From Clostridiales bacterium (GTDB taxonomy: Bacteria; Bacillota; Clostridia; Saccharofermentanales; UBA5734), in NCBI GenBank assembly GCA_003532195.1, contig DOFA01000068.1:1-7162 (forward strand): a DNA stretch of 7,162 bases, in the 5' to 3' direction. The first letter of the stretch is position 1. Each line of letters begins with the position of its first letter. Both the position numbers and the translations under genes were made by a program. The notes beneath the pieces were generated by a model that made no database searches, was not told the origin of the DNA, and saw only the letters and a list, made by a program, of their open reading frames with translations. Below, in pieces: positions 1 through 5,509 of the stretch.

Positions 1-837
1 GACCAGGCAGACCGATTTGGCATAATCGGCTTCGGAAAAGCTGTAGGCCAGAGGCGACCCGGCATAGCGGGCCGGAACCGGGCTGCCGGCGACACCCTGC
101 GGCCGGTGCAGGTGCCCCAGGGCGGCATATTGGGTCGCCGGCGGCAACACCGAAGGGTCGACCAGCATGGCGGCGCCCATCTGCAAGGTCCGCTCCGAAT
201 CGGATGTCCAGCCGCCCTGCATGAACAGGTGGGCGGCGATCAGGTTGACCGTGCCGGCGGAGAAGTGGGCTTCAGCCAGTCGGCCCAGCAATTGGCCGAT
301 TTTAGCCGAATAGTTCAATTGAACCCGGGATTCGTCCGTCTGCCGTTCAGCCAAAGCGGCCAGCCGGGCTTCGGAAGGATAAGGCAGGGTGATCAGGGTT
401 GCCGCACAGCCGGCTCCAGCTGGCCTGATCTTCAGGTACCCGGGGCCGGCATCCTCAACGCTGTCCGGCCAGCCGTGGTTGCGCTGCCGCAGCAATCCGA
501 CGTCAGACGACGGATACCCCAGCAGGATGACGCCGTGGCGATAGGCCAGGGGCGCCGCCGCGGCGAGCCGGTCCGGATTGTCATGATTGCCGGCGATGGC
601 AACGACTGCCCGCCGGCCTTGTCCGGCCAGGCGTTCCAGGGCATCGTAAAAGAGGTTTTCCGCCGCTGCCGGCGGGTTGTATGTATCAAAAACGTCGCCG
701 CAAATCAGCAGCAGGTCGACAGCTTCGCGATCGCAGATTTGCTGCAGCTCATCGAGAAAAGCCGCCTGTTCTTCAAGGCGGCTGTATTGTTCCAGGGAAC
801 GGCCCAAATGCCAGTCGGCGGTATGCAAGATGCGCAT
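1..837 (-). CDS. sbcD: SbcD, exonuclease subunit (5' part of gene; C-terminus beyond left edge)
   Basis: The 279 visible residues read as the Mre11-type nuclease subunit of the SbcCD complex, which with the SMC-like ATPase SbcC cleaves DNA hairpins and processes double-strand ends in the cytoplasm. The calcineurin-like phosphoesterase motifs are present in order: TADWHLG (residues 7-13, with metal ligands D8 and H10), GDVFD (47-51), GNHD (83-86), AAHLF with H203, and GHLHRP (241-246). The YAGSPLAYSFSE stretch (259-270) is an SbcD signature. Start: ATG at 837-835, with AGGAG at 848-844 on the same strand, 6 nt upstream; MRILHTADWH is the usual SbcD N-terminus. The reading frame is open to position 1, so the capping/C-terminal domain and probably sbcC lie beyond the edge. 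It lies 88 bp downstream of the araC-type gene on the same strand but has its own likely promoter. Identification is firm. Confidence 0.97.
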   Translation of the reverse strand, partial: MRILHTADWHLGRSLEQYSRLEEQAAFLDELQQICDREAVDLLLICGDVFDTYNPPAAAENLFYDALERLAGQGRRAVVAIAGNHDNPDRLAAAAPLAYRHGVILLGYPSSDVGLLRQRNHGWPDSVEDAGPGYLKIRPAGAGCAATLITLPYPSEARLAALAERQTDESRVQLNYSAKIGQLLGRLAEAHFSAGTVNLIAAHLFMQGGWTSDSERTLQMGAAMLVDPSVLPPATQYAALGHLHRPQGVAGSPVPARYAGSPLAYSFSEADYAKSVCLV

Positions 838-862
838 GCTGGTCTCCTCTTGACTTATTCCG

Positions 863-871
863 AGTATAGCA
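863..871 (-). promoter_or_regulatory. Extended -10 promoter for sbcD
   Basis: Read on the minus strand, TGCTATACT gives an extended -10 element (TG, one base, then TATACT at 868-863). The -35 position 17 bp upstream has no good match, as is common for extended -10 promoters. The start point would be near 856, giving a leader of about 19 nt that still includes the AGGAG site. This is a pattern call only. Confidence 0.5.
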
Positions 872-880
872 CAAATTGCG

Positions 881-894
881 GATCGCCGGCGATC
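881..894. repeat. 14-bp perfect palindrome upstream of sbcD
   Basis: GATCGCCGGCGATC is its own reverse complement. It covers the place where the -35 element of the sbcD promoter would be, so it could be an operator. It has no loop and no following T-run, so it does not look like a terminator for the upstream regulator gene. GCCGGC-type words are frequent in this GC-rich sequence, so chance is possible. Confidence 0.45.
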
Positions 895-925
895 TTCGGA
901 CCATCCCCGCGCGGCTGAAAGCAGT

Positions 926-1813
926 TTAAGGCGCTTTTCTGGATCTGCGGAACCGGGTGGGAGTCAGGCCGGTGTCTTTAAGGAACACCGCGGAGAACCG
1001 GCTGGCCGAGGGGAAACCGCACTGCCGGCCGATCTGGGCTACGGACAGGTTGGTCCGGATCAGCAGGCGTTTGGCGTTCGTTATCCGGATGCAGGTCAGG
1101 TAATTATAGGGGCTGACCGCGAATTGCTTTTTAAAAGAGCGGATAAAATGAAAACTGTTCATGCCGCACTGGCTGGCCAGCTTGTCAATGCTCATGTGCA
1201 TGCAGTAATGCTCCTGCATGAAAGACAGGACTTTCTGAAAACGGAATTGTTCATCTTTCAGGCGGCCAGGATCGGCGATCTCCGGCTGCGCGGCCGGCTG
1301 ACTATAATGGCGGATCAGCAGGATGACCAGAACCTGCGCCAGGCTTGACATCAGAACCTCGCGGCCGGCCGCGGAGCCGCGGTATTCCTGGATCAGGCGG
1401 TCGATCATATGCTGAATGTCCGGCTGCAGCGGGAGCGCGTCACTGACAAACTCGGCCAGGCTGCGCGGGCTGCCCATCTGTCCGCTTAGGCGGTCCAGAT
1501 AGTCCCGTCCGACGAAGATCTGGATCAGGGAAACGCCCTGGCAGCCATTCAGAACGCCGTGCCGCGTACCCGGAGCGATCGGCAGCAAGCAGCCGGGCAA
1601 GCAGTTCAACTCGCGATCGCCGACCTGGAACCGCGGGATGGGCGAAAGCGGAATGAGAAATTCGAATAACGGATGATCCTCCCAAAATCCGGATGGGAGA
1701 TCAACGGGGCGGTCAGTCAAAACAATATTGAGAAACTGACAGTCGATAACGGTCAGGCTTGCGGCTTGATCGGCCTGACACAGACGTGTCTGGTCCAGAT
1801 TCATTTCCTGCAT
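926..1813 (-). CDS. AraC-family transcriptional regulator (first of a divergent pair)
   Basis: This is a 295-residue DNA-binding regulator with the usual AraC layout. The N-terminal half (about 20-110) is a cupin-like ligand-binding/dimerisation region. A helical linker follows (about 130-170). The C-terminal domain has two helix-turn-helix units: the first around MSIDKLASQCGMN (207-219), the second around LSVAQIGRQCGF (256-267). The closing GLTPTRFRR (282-290) matches the AraC family signature. Start: ATG at 1813-1811 is preceded 5 nt upstream by AGGAG (1823-1819). An in-frame ATG at 1873 would lie at the predicted transcription start and lacks a ribosome site, so it was rejected. The ligand and targets are unknown: no transporter or enzyme gene adjoins it. 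Such genes often autoregulate or act on the neighbouring divergent promoter, which is inference here. Confidence 0.92.
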   Translation of the reverse strand: MQEMNLDQTRLCQADQAASLTVIDCQFLNIVLTDRPVDLPSGFWEDHPLFEFLIPLSPIPRFQVGDRELNCLPGCLLPIAPGTRHGVLNGCQGVSLIQIFVGRDYLDRLSGQMGSPRSLAEFVSDALPLQPDIQHMIDRLIQEYRGSAAGREVLMSSLAQVLVILLIRHYSQPAAQPEIADPGRLKDEQFRFQKVLSFMQEHYCMHMSIDKLASQCGMNSFHFIRSFKKQFAVSPYNYLTCIRITNAKRLLIRTNLSVAQIGRQCGFPSASRFSAVFLKDTGLTPTRFRRSRKAP

Positions 1814-1818
1814 GAAAA

Positions 1819-1823
1819 CTCCT
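1819..1823 (-). promoter_or_regulatory. Ribosome binding site deciding the start of the minus-strand araC-type gene
   Basis: AGGAG (read on the minus strand) lies 5 nt before the ATG at 1813-1811. It selects this start over the in-frame ATG 20 codons upstream. Confidence 0.8.
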
Positions 1824-1876
1824 TTCATCAAAGCAGCGGCAGCGGATTGGGTTGCGCTGTAATACACCCGCAAAAG

Positions 1877-1905
1877 ATTATATTGCCATTTGCCTCAACA
1901 AGCAA
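1877..1905 (-). promoter_or_regulatory. Promoter of the minus-strand araC-type gene
   Basis: On the minus strand, TTGCTT (1905-1900) is followed after 17 bp by a perfect TATAAT (1882-1877). The start point would be near 1870, giving a leader of about 57 nt before the chosen ATG. The spacing and the perfect -10 make this a good sigma-A type promoter, though the -35 matches only in TTG. Confidence 0.65.
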
Positions 1906-2002
1906 GAGGAAATTTGTTCGGTGTTGATACCGGCCGCATCGCAGCTGTCAATATGATGGATCCAAAGTAGGAAATATTCTTGATCCGGAAATTCACAGGA
2001 TG

Positions 2003-2011
2003 TGCTAGAAT
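2003..2011 (+). promoter_or_regulatory. Extended -10 promoter of the plus-strand araC-type gene
   Basis: TGCTAGAAT is an extended -10 element (TG at 2003-2004, TAGAAT at 2006-2011). A TTGATC at 1980-1985 lies 20 bp upstream, too far for a normal -35. The start point would be near 2018, leaving a leader of about 45 nt. The pattern is convincing but untested. Confidence 0.5.
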
Positions 2012-2050
2012 ATGAGCAGGAGTTTTATTTCCCCCTGAATACCAGCATTT

Positions 2051-2055
2051 GAAGG
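2051..2055 (+). promoter_or_regulatory. Ribosome binding site deciding the start of the plus-strand araC-type gene
   Basis: GAAGG lies 8 nt before ATG at 2064. The in-frame TTG at 2049 has only a C-rich stretch upstream with no Shine-Dalgarno match, so ATG 2064 is preferred. Confidence 0.6.
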
Positions 2056-2063
2056 CGATTGGC

Positions 2064-2921
2064 ATGCTTGAAAAATACACCTTTCATCAGCCGGAAAACA
2101 CGGATCTCAATATGTTCAATTGTGGTGCGGAAGATTGTCTGCCGGAACACCGCTGGGGACCCGGGGTTCGTGATCACTACATTGTTCATCTGGTCACGCG
2201 CGGCGCGGGCAGCTTCTGTTCCGCCGCCGGCCTTGTCCGGCTTCAGGCCGGACAGGGATTCCTGATTTGCCCGGGCGCGGTTGTGGAATATATGGCCGAC
2301 CGCCAGGATCCCTGGAGCTATCTATGGGTTGGATTTGGCGGGCTGCGGGCAGAAGGGCTGCTCCTGGAAGCCGGATTGTCGGAGCGCCGGCCGGTATTTA
2401 ACACGGTCCGGCTGTCGGAGTATCAGCAGCTTGCCGGGCGAATGCTGGCGCTGGCACGCGGCGGCCGCAGCCGCGATTTGCGGCTGCTCGGTCAGCTTTA
2501 TGAATTCCTGGCCATATTGATTGAGGAGCATGAGCAGCCAGGCCATCCCAACAGCGAGTCCCAGCAGGAGCTGTACCTGCGGCAGGCGATCCATTTCATT
2601 GCCGGCAAATACGCCGGAGCCCTGACTGTGCGGGATATTGCCGCCCATGTCGGACTGGACCGCAGTTATCTCTACTCGCTGTTCCGCAGCCGGCTGCATA
2701 TGACCCCCAAGGAATACCTGACCCGCTACCGGATCGGCAAAGCGGCCGAACTGCTCCGAACGCCGCTGACCATCGGGGAAATCGCCCGCTCGGTCGGATA
2801 TGACGACGCGCTGCTATTTTCCAAAGTATTTAAGCGGACCAAAGGCATGCCGCCCAGTCAATATCGGCTGCAGGACGGTAAAAACGGACAGATTGCCGAT
2901 GCGGCTTCCGGATTGTTTTAA
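2064..2921 (+). CDS. AraC-family transcriptional regulator (second of a divergent pair)
   Basis: This 285-residue regulator has the layout of Firmicute sugar-responsive AraC proteins. The N-terminal cupin-type sensor (about 5-95) includes RDHYIVHLVTRG (36-47), the glycine-containing turn AGQGFLICPG (62-71), and PWSYLWVGFGG (83-93), a stretch typical of the sugar-binding subgroup. The C-terminal domain has two helix-turn-helix units, around LTVRDIAAHVGLDRSYLY (187-204) and LTIGEIARSVGYDD (235-248). It closes with MPPSQYRLQ (262-270), followed by a 15-residue tail. Start: ATG 2064 with GAAGG 8 nt upstream; a TTG five codons earlier is possible. It diverges from the other araC-type gene and is followed in the same direction by the carboxypeptidase-like gene, which probably has its own promoter. 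The real target genes are not recognisable in this window. Confidence 0.92.
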   Translation: MLEKYTFHQPENTDLNMFNCGAEDCLPEHRWGPGVRDHYIVHLVTRGAGSFCSAAGLVRLQAGQGFLICPGAVVEYMADRQDPWSYLWVGFGGLRAEGLLLEAGLSERRPVFNTVRLSEYQQLAGRMLALARGGRSRDLRLLGQLYEFLAILIEEHEQPGHPNSESQQELYLRQAIHFIAGKYAGALTVRDIAAHVGLDRSYLYSLFRSRLHMTPKEYLTRYRIGKAAELLRTPLTIGEIARSVGYDDALLFSKVFKRTKGMPPSQYRLQDGKNGQIADAASGLF

Positions 2922-2940
2922 GCGCCAGTTATGATAAGAT
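2913..2940 (+). promoter_or_regulatory. Possible promoter of the carboxypeptidase-like gene
   Basis: TTGTTT (2913-2918), overlapping the end of the upstream araC-type gene, is followed after 16 bp by TAAGAT (2935-2940) with a TG one base before it (2932-2933). The start point would be near 2947, just before the leader hairpin. Neither hexamer is a strong match, so confidence is low. Confidence 0.35.
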
Positions 2941-2949
2941 AATACCGTT

Positions 2950-2995
2950 GATCTGATTCGGCGCCGGTCCCCCCCTCGAGGCCGGGAATCAGGTC
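2950..2995 (+). repeat. Strong imperfect hairpin in the leader of the carboxypeptidase-like gene
   Basis: The RNA arms 2950-2959 and 2986-2995 (GATCTGATTC against GAATCAGGTC) pair over 10 bp with one U-G wobble. Inside, 2964-2969 pairs with 2980-2985 (CCGGTC against GGCCGG, one wobble) after a 4-nt bulge at 2960-2963. The loop is C-rich. No T-run follows directly, so it is not a standard terminator for the upstream araC-type gene. It lies at the predicted 5' end of the next mRNA and could stabilise the transcript or help end the upstream one. Confidence 0.55.
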
Positions 2996-3028
2996 CGGCA
3001 CGGTTTTGGCCGGCAGGAGGTCCATTAA

Positions 3029-4465
3029 ATGCTGACGCAGGCGGATCGAAAAAGGCACGGGCGTATTTTCTGGTGCGGGCTTATAGCCGCCGCGGCCGTT
3101 TTTTGCCTGCAGCCCTGGCTTGGCTTGCCGCTCGCAGCCACAGCCGAAACCACCGTTGCCGCCGGAGAGGACACGGACCAGCCCTACCATCCGGCGCTGG
3201 AAATCAGCCACTCCGCCGCGTCGGCCGTTGTCCTCGAGACCGGGCGGCTGCGCTGCCTTTATGAAAAACGAGCCGACCAACTGCAGAATATCCCCGCCGC
3301 TGCGAAATTGATGACCGCGTTGATTGCCTGCGAGCGCCTGTCTCTGAAAACCATGGTCACCATCAGCAAAGTCGCCGCAGCTGCGGAAGAAGACTGGGAG
3401 TCGCCCGATGAAGTCAGCCTGGACACCGGGGACAAGTACGCGCTGGATTACCTTCTGCACCGGCTGATTTTCTATAATTCGGATGCAGCAGCCCTGGCCA
3501 TCGCCGAGCAAATCGCCAATGTCGAAGCGGATTTTGTCGACCTGATGAATGCCAAGGCGGCCAGTTTTGACCTGGCCGATACGGTTTTTGTGAACTGCAC
3601 TGGCAAAGCGGTCTATTCCGATATGGTCGTCCCGTCGAACACAACAGATGATTTCGGCTCGGGCGAAGTCTCCCCGCCCTTGCAATATACGACGCCGAAC
3701 CAGTTGGCCAGGCTGGTGTCGTATGCCATTGCCAATGAGAAGTTTGTCAGTATCTTGCGCAAAGAAAGCGAGTACTTCGTTCTCGAGGGCGGCACGCTCC
3801 TGGCCCCGATGCGCAACGAACTGAAAAATGTCTGGACGCTGTCGGAAGGCATGATCACCGGAGCTTTTTACAGTGAGGAAAACAACTTGACCTATATGGT
3901 CGCCATCGGCACGGTCAACGGCATCAGCCTGATCGCCGTTCTGGCCGGCGGCAGCACCGCCCAGAAATTCAGCGACCTGATCGAAGTCTTTCAGGCCTGC
4001 GCCGACACCTACGTGTTGACGCCGCTGGCGGAAGCCGGCGTTGCATTCCTCGGCGCGCAGGAGCAGACTGTCGACGGCGAGCTGTTCGGTCTGGTCTATA
4101 AAAAGACCGTTTATTATGTTCACCCGTCCGACGACCTGTTTGTGAAATCCACCCTCCGCTACAATTCCTTCGGTCCGTTCAGCCGGCCGATCCAGCGCAG
4201 CATGACGGCCGGCCAGGTCATTTTCGAGCTGACAGACGGCACGACGATCGCCGTCGATGTCGCGCCGGACCGCCAGATCCTCTCGAGCATCTCGATTCTG
4301 GACAAAGGGCTGAGCGAACTGCAGAATAACCGCAACCTGTTTGTCATCTTGATGATCGCTGCCGGAACCCTGCTTTTGATTCTATTGCTGCAGGTTGTTT
4401 CCGGGATCAAAAAACTGGTCGGTCTGGTTCATCTGGTTGTGCTGGAGAAAAAAAGCCGGCGCTGA
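3029..4465 (+). CDS. D-Ala-D-Ala carboxypeptidase-family (peptidase S11) protein, probably catalytically inactive
   Basis: This is a 478-residue exported protein of the DacF/PBP5 family, which normally trims the terminal D-Ala of peptidoglycan stem peptides outside the membrane. A signal peptide is visible (basic 7-12, hydrophobic 13-35, A-T-A at 37-39). The S11 domain spans about 55-310, a PBP5 C-terminal-like beta domain about 335-415, and there is a membrane helix at 437-457 with a basic tail. Family landmarks are clear (KLMTALIA 93-100, VDLMNAKA 170-177, ISLIAVLAGG 299-308). The active-site motifs are not intact. SxxK reads A90-A-A-K93, SxN reads Y149-N-S151, and KTG reads I276-T-G278, so the nucleophile serine, the second serine and asparagine, and the KTG lysine are all replaced. 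AGGAGG (3015-3020) lies 8 nt before the ATG. The frame is intact and coding-like, so a structural or sensing role is more likely than decay. Confidence 0.9.
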   Translation: MLTQADRKRHGRIFWCGLIAAAAVFCLQPWLGLPLAATAETTVAAGEDTDQPYHPALEISHSAASAVVLETGRLRCLYEKRADQLQNIPAAAKLMTALIACERLSLKTMVTISKVAAAAEEDWESPDEVSLDTGDKYALDYLLHRLIFYNSDAAALAIAEQIANVEADFVDLMNAKAASFDLADTVFVNCTGKAVYSDMVVPSNTTDDFGSGEVSPPLQYTTPNQLARLVSYAIANEKFVSILRKESEYFVLEGGTLLAPMRNELKNVWTLSEGMITGAFYSEENNLTYMVAIGTVNGISLIAVLAGGSTAQKFSDLIEVFQACADTYVLTPLAEAGVAFLGAQEQTVDGELFGLVYKKTVYYVHPSDDLFVKSTLRYNSFGPFSRPIQRSMTAGQVIFELTDGTTIAVDVAPDRQILSSISILDKGLSELQNNRNLFVILMIAAGTLLLILLLQVVSGIKKLVGLVHLVVLEKKSRR

Positions 4466-4494
4466 CAAGTCCGGGGCTATGTCCGGTCAGCTGC
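4448..4494 (-). terminator. Possible terminator of the minus-strand three-gene operon
   Basis: Read on the minus strand just after the membrane-protein stop, GCTGA (4491-4487) and CCGG (4486-4483) pair with CCGG (4474-4471) and TCAGC (4465-4461), with a 5-nt bulge on one side. GCCGGC and then seven T residues (4454-4448) follow. It lies inside the 3' end of the converging carboxypeptidase-like gene. The gap between stem and T-run is longer than usual, so this is a moderate call. Confidence 0.4.
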
Positions 4495-4996
4495 GGTGCA
4501 GGCGTGCCATATAGAATTGGATCAGCAGGCTGAGGACAAAGTCGAACAGCAGCAAGGCCATCTGCAGAAGAATCGGCAAGACCACCCACAGGACTTGGCC
4601 ATATTTTCCGGTCACACTGAGAATATCCGCGCGGGCGAAAATAAAAAAAGCCAGGCCGGCCAGCAGATTGCCGGCCAGAAGCTTGACCAGGACGGCCGGC
4701 AGACGGCGGAAGCGGCTGTCAATCAAAGCCCGGAGCAGCGGGTAAGGTCCGAACAAAACGATATAAGGCAGCGCGGCGGCCAATCCGGGATACGCCAGGC
4801 TGAGCAGCGCCGAGGCCAGATAGGCAAGCAAAGCCGTTCGCATATCCAGTTCGATGACGGCAATGGCGATGCATAAAGAAGTTAAGGCAAGGAAGGCCAG
4901 ATCCGCGGTCGGGGCCAGATGTCTGGCAATCAGGAAAACCAGGACCAGGGCGACCAGCAAACCGCCGCGGCTGACCCGCCGCGCCTGCTGCCGCAA
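4487..4996 (-). CDS. Conserved-type polytopic membrane protein of unknown function
   Basis: This 169-residue hydrophobic protein has five or six predicted membrane segments, roughly at 12-28, 31-50, 54-70, 72-87, 100-121 and 135-160. An arginine-rich N-terminus (RQQARR) suggests the start faces the cytoplasm. LFGPYPLL (about 81-88) in the middle resembles a motif I recall from clostridial hypothetical membrane proteins, but I cannot name a family with confidence. Start: the TTG at 4996-4994 lies 10 nt after the stop of the J-domain gene, with no clear ribosome site, which suggests translational coupling. The in-frame ATG at 5089 would overlap that gene by 83 bp and add a non-membrane, alanine-rich stretch that looks like frame-shadow of the cysteine tail, so it was not preferred. 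It is the last gene of the operon and ends 21 bp from the converging gene. Confidence 0.75.
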   Translation of the reverse strand: MRQQARRVSRGGLLVALVLVFLIARHLAPTADLAFLALTSLCIAIAVIELDMRTALLAYLASALLSLAYPGLAAALPYIVLFGPYPLLRALIDSRFRRLPAVLVKLLAGNLLAGLAFFIFARADILSVTGKYGQVLWVVLPILLQMALLLFDFVLSLLIQFYMARLHRS

Positions 4997-5006
4997 GCCG
5001 CCCGGA

Positions 5007-5438
5007 TCAGCAGCAGCCACAAAGGTCGCCGCCCATGCATTCGCAGCAGGAATCGGAACAGCACAGGCAGCCCAGGGTGTTGCAGACATCGCTGCCGTTC
5101 ATGCCCCCCTGCCGGTAGTAAGGCCCATAGCGCTGATTCTGTTGCTGCTGCCATTGCTGCTGTTGCTGCTGCTGCCAGGACTGCTGCCAGCCGCCCTGGG
5201 AGTCAGGCGAGGTTGGGCCGGTATTCGGGCGCTGAGTGCTCTGCCGGTTGTTTGGATCGGTCAGCTGATCATAAGCCTCGTTGATTTCCTGCATTTTCTC
5301 TTTGGCCAGGCTTTCCAGCGGATGGTCTTTATAATTGTCGGGGTGGTATTTTTTCACCAGATCCCGGTAGGCTTTCTTGATTTCTGTGGCTGAAGCGCTC
5401 GGCTGAACCCCCAGCACCTCATAGGGTGTTTTAGACAT
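5007..5438 (-). CDS. J-domain protein with Gln/Trp-rich linker and cysteine-rich tail
   Basis: This 143-residue co-chaperone-like protein has three parts. Residues 5-62 are a J domain with the essential HPD at 32-34 and the usual YEVLGV start and EAYDQL end, so it should stimulate the ATPase of a DnaK-type Hsp70. Residues 84-102 are a low-complexity Gln/Trp stretch. The last 25 residues hold ten cysteines (C119, 124, 126, 127, 131, 132, 134, 140, 142, 143) in the pattern CCxxxCCEC around SCCECMGGDL, suggesting metal or Fe-S binding or lipidation. The Gly/Phe, zinc-finger and substrate domains of true DnaJ are absent, so it is not the housekeeping dnaJ. Start: ATG at 5438-5436 with AGGAAGG (5455-5449) 10 nt upstream. 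It is the middle gene of the operon, 71 bp after the DUF5685 gene. A membrane or metal-related client is inference. Confidence 0.93.
   Translation of the reverse strand: MSKTPYEVLGVQPSASATEIKKAYRDLVKKYHPDNYKDHPLESLAKEKMQEINEAYDQLTDPNNRQSTQRPNTGPTSPDSQGGWQQSWQQQQQQQWQQQQNQRYGPYYRQGGMNGSDVCNTLGCLCCSDSCCECMGGDLCGCC
5133..5186 (-). repeat. CAG/CAA-rich triplet tract in the J-domain gene
   Basis: Near-continuous CAG and CAA codons, interrupted by TGG, encode residues 85-102 of the J-domain protein. On the plus strand this appears as repeated CTG/TTG. Such tracts can change length by slippage without breaking the frame. Confidence 0.75.
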
Positions 5439-5460
5439 AGGACATGATCCTTCCTCTTAC

Positions 5461-5489
5461 GGTTTACCGCCGCAATACCGGCGGTAACC
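5461..5489 (-). repeat. Hairpin between the DUF5685 and J-domain genes
   Basis: The arms 5464-5472 and 5479-5487 (TTACCGCCG and CGGCGGTAA) form a perfect 9-bp stem with a 6-nt loop. GG at 5461-5462 can pair with CC at 5488-5489 around one bulged base. In the operon mRNA it sits 20 nt after the DUF5685 stop and 5 nt before the ribosome site of the J-domain gene. No T-run follows, so it is not a typical terminator. It may set relative expression or block RNA decay. Confidence 0.6.
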
Positions 5490-5509
5490 GGCAAGCAGCG
5501 GTCAGCGTC

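Noticed and set aside
106..918. 270-codon open frame on the plus strand
   Set aside because: It lies antisense to sbcD, which has all its catalytic motifs. The plus-strand translation is rich in Gln/Arg with no recognisable domain, as expected of a GC-rich shadow frame.
2960..3020. Sequestration of the AGGAGG site by the C-rich loop of the leader hairpin
   Set aside because: Only four base pairs (CCTC with GAGG) are available, too few to support the claim.
2918..4123. 401-codon open frame on the minus strand
   Set aside because: It is antisense to the carboxypeptidase-like gene, has no family likeness, and is explained by the codon pattern of the real gene.
4854..5393. Plus-strand frame with a long leucine run resembling a membrane segment
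   Set aside because: The leucine run is the reverse reading of the CAG tract of the J-domain gene; the HPD motif and ribosome site support the minus strand.
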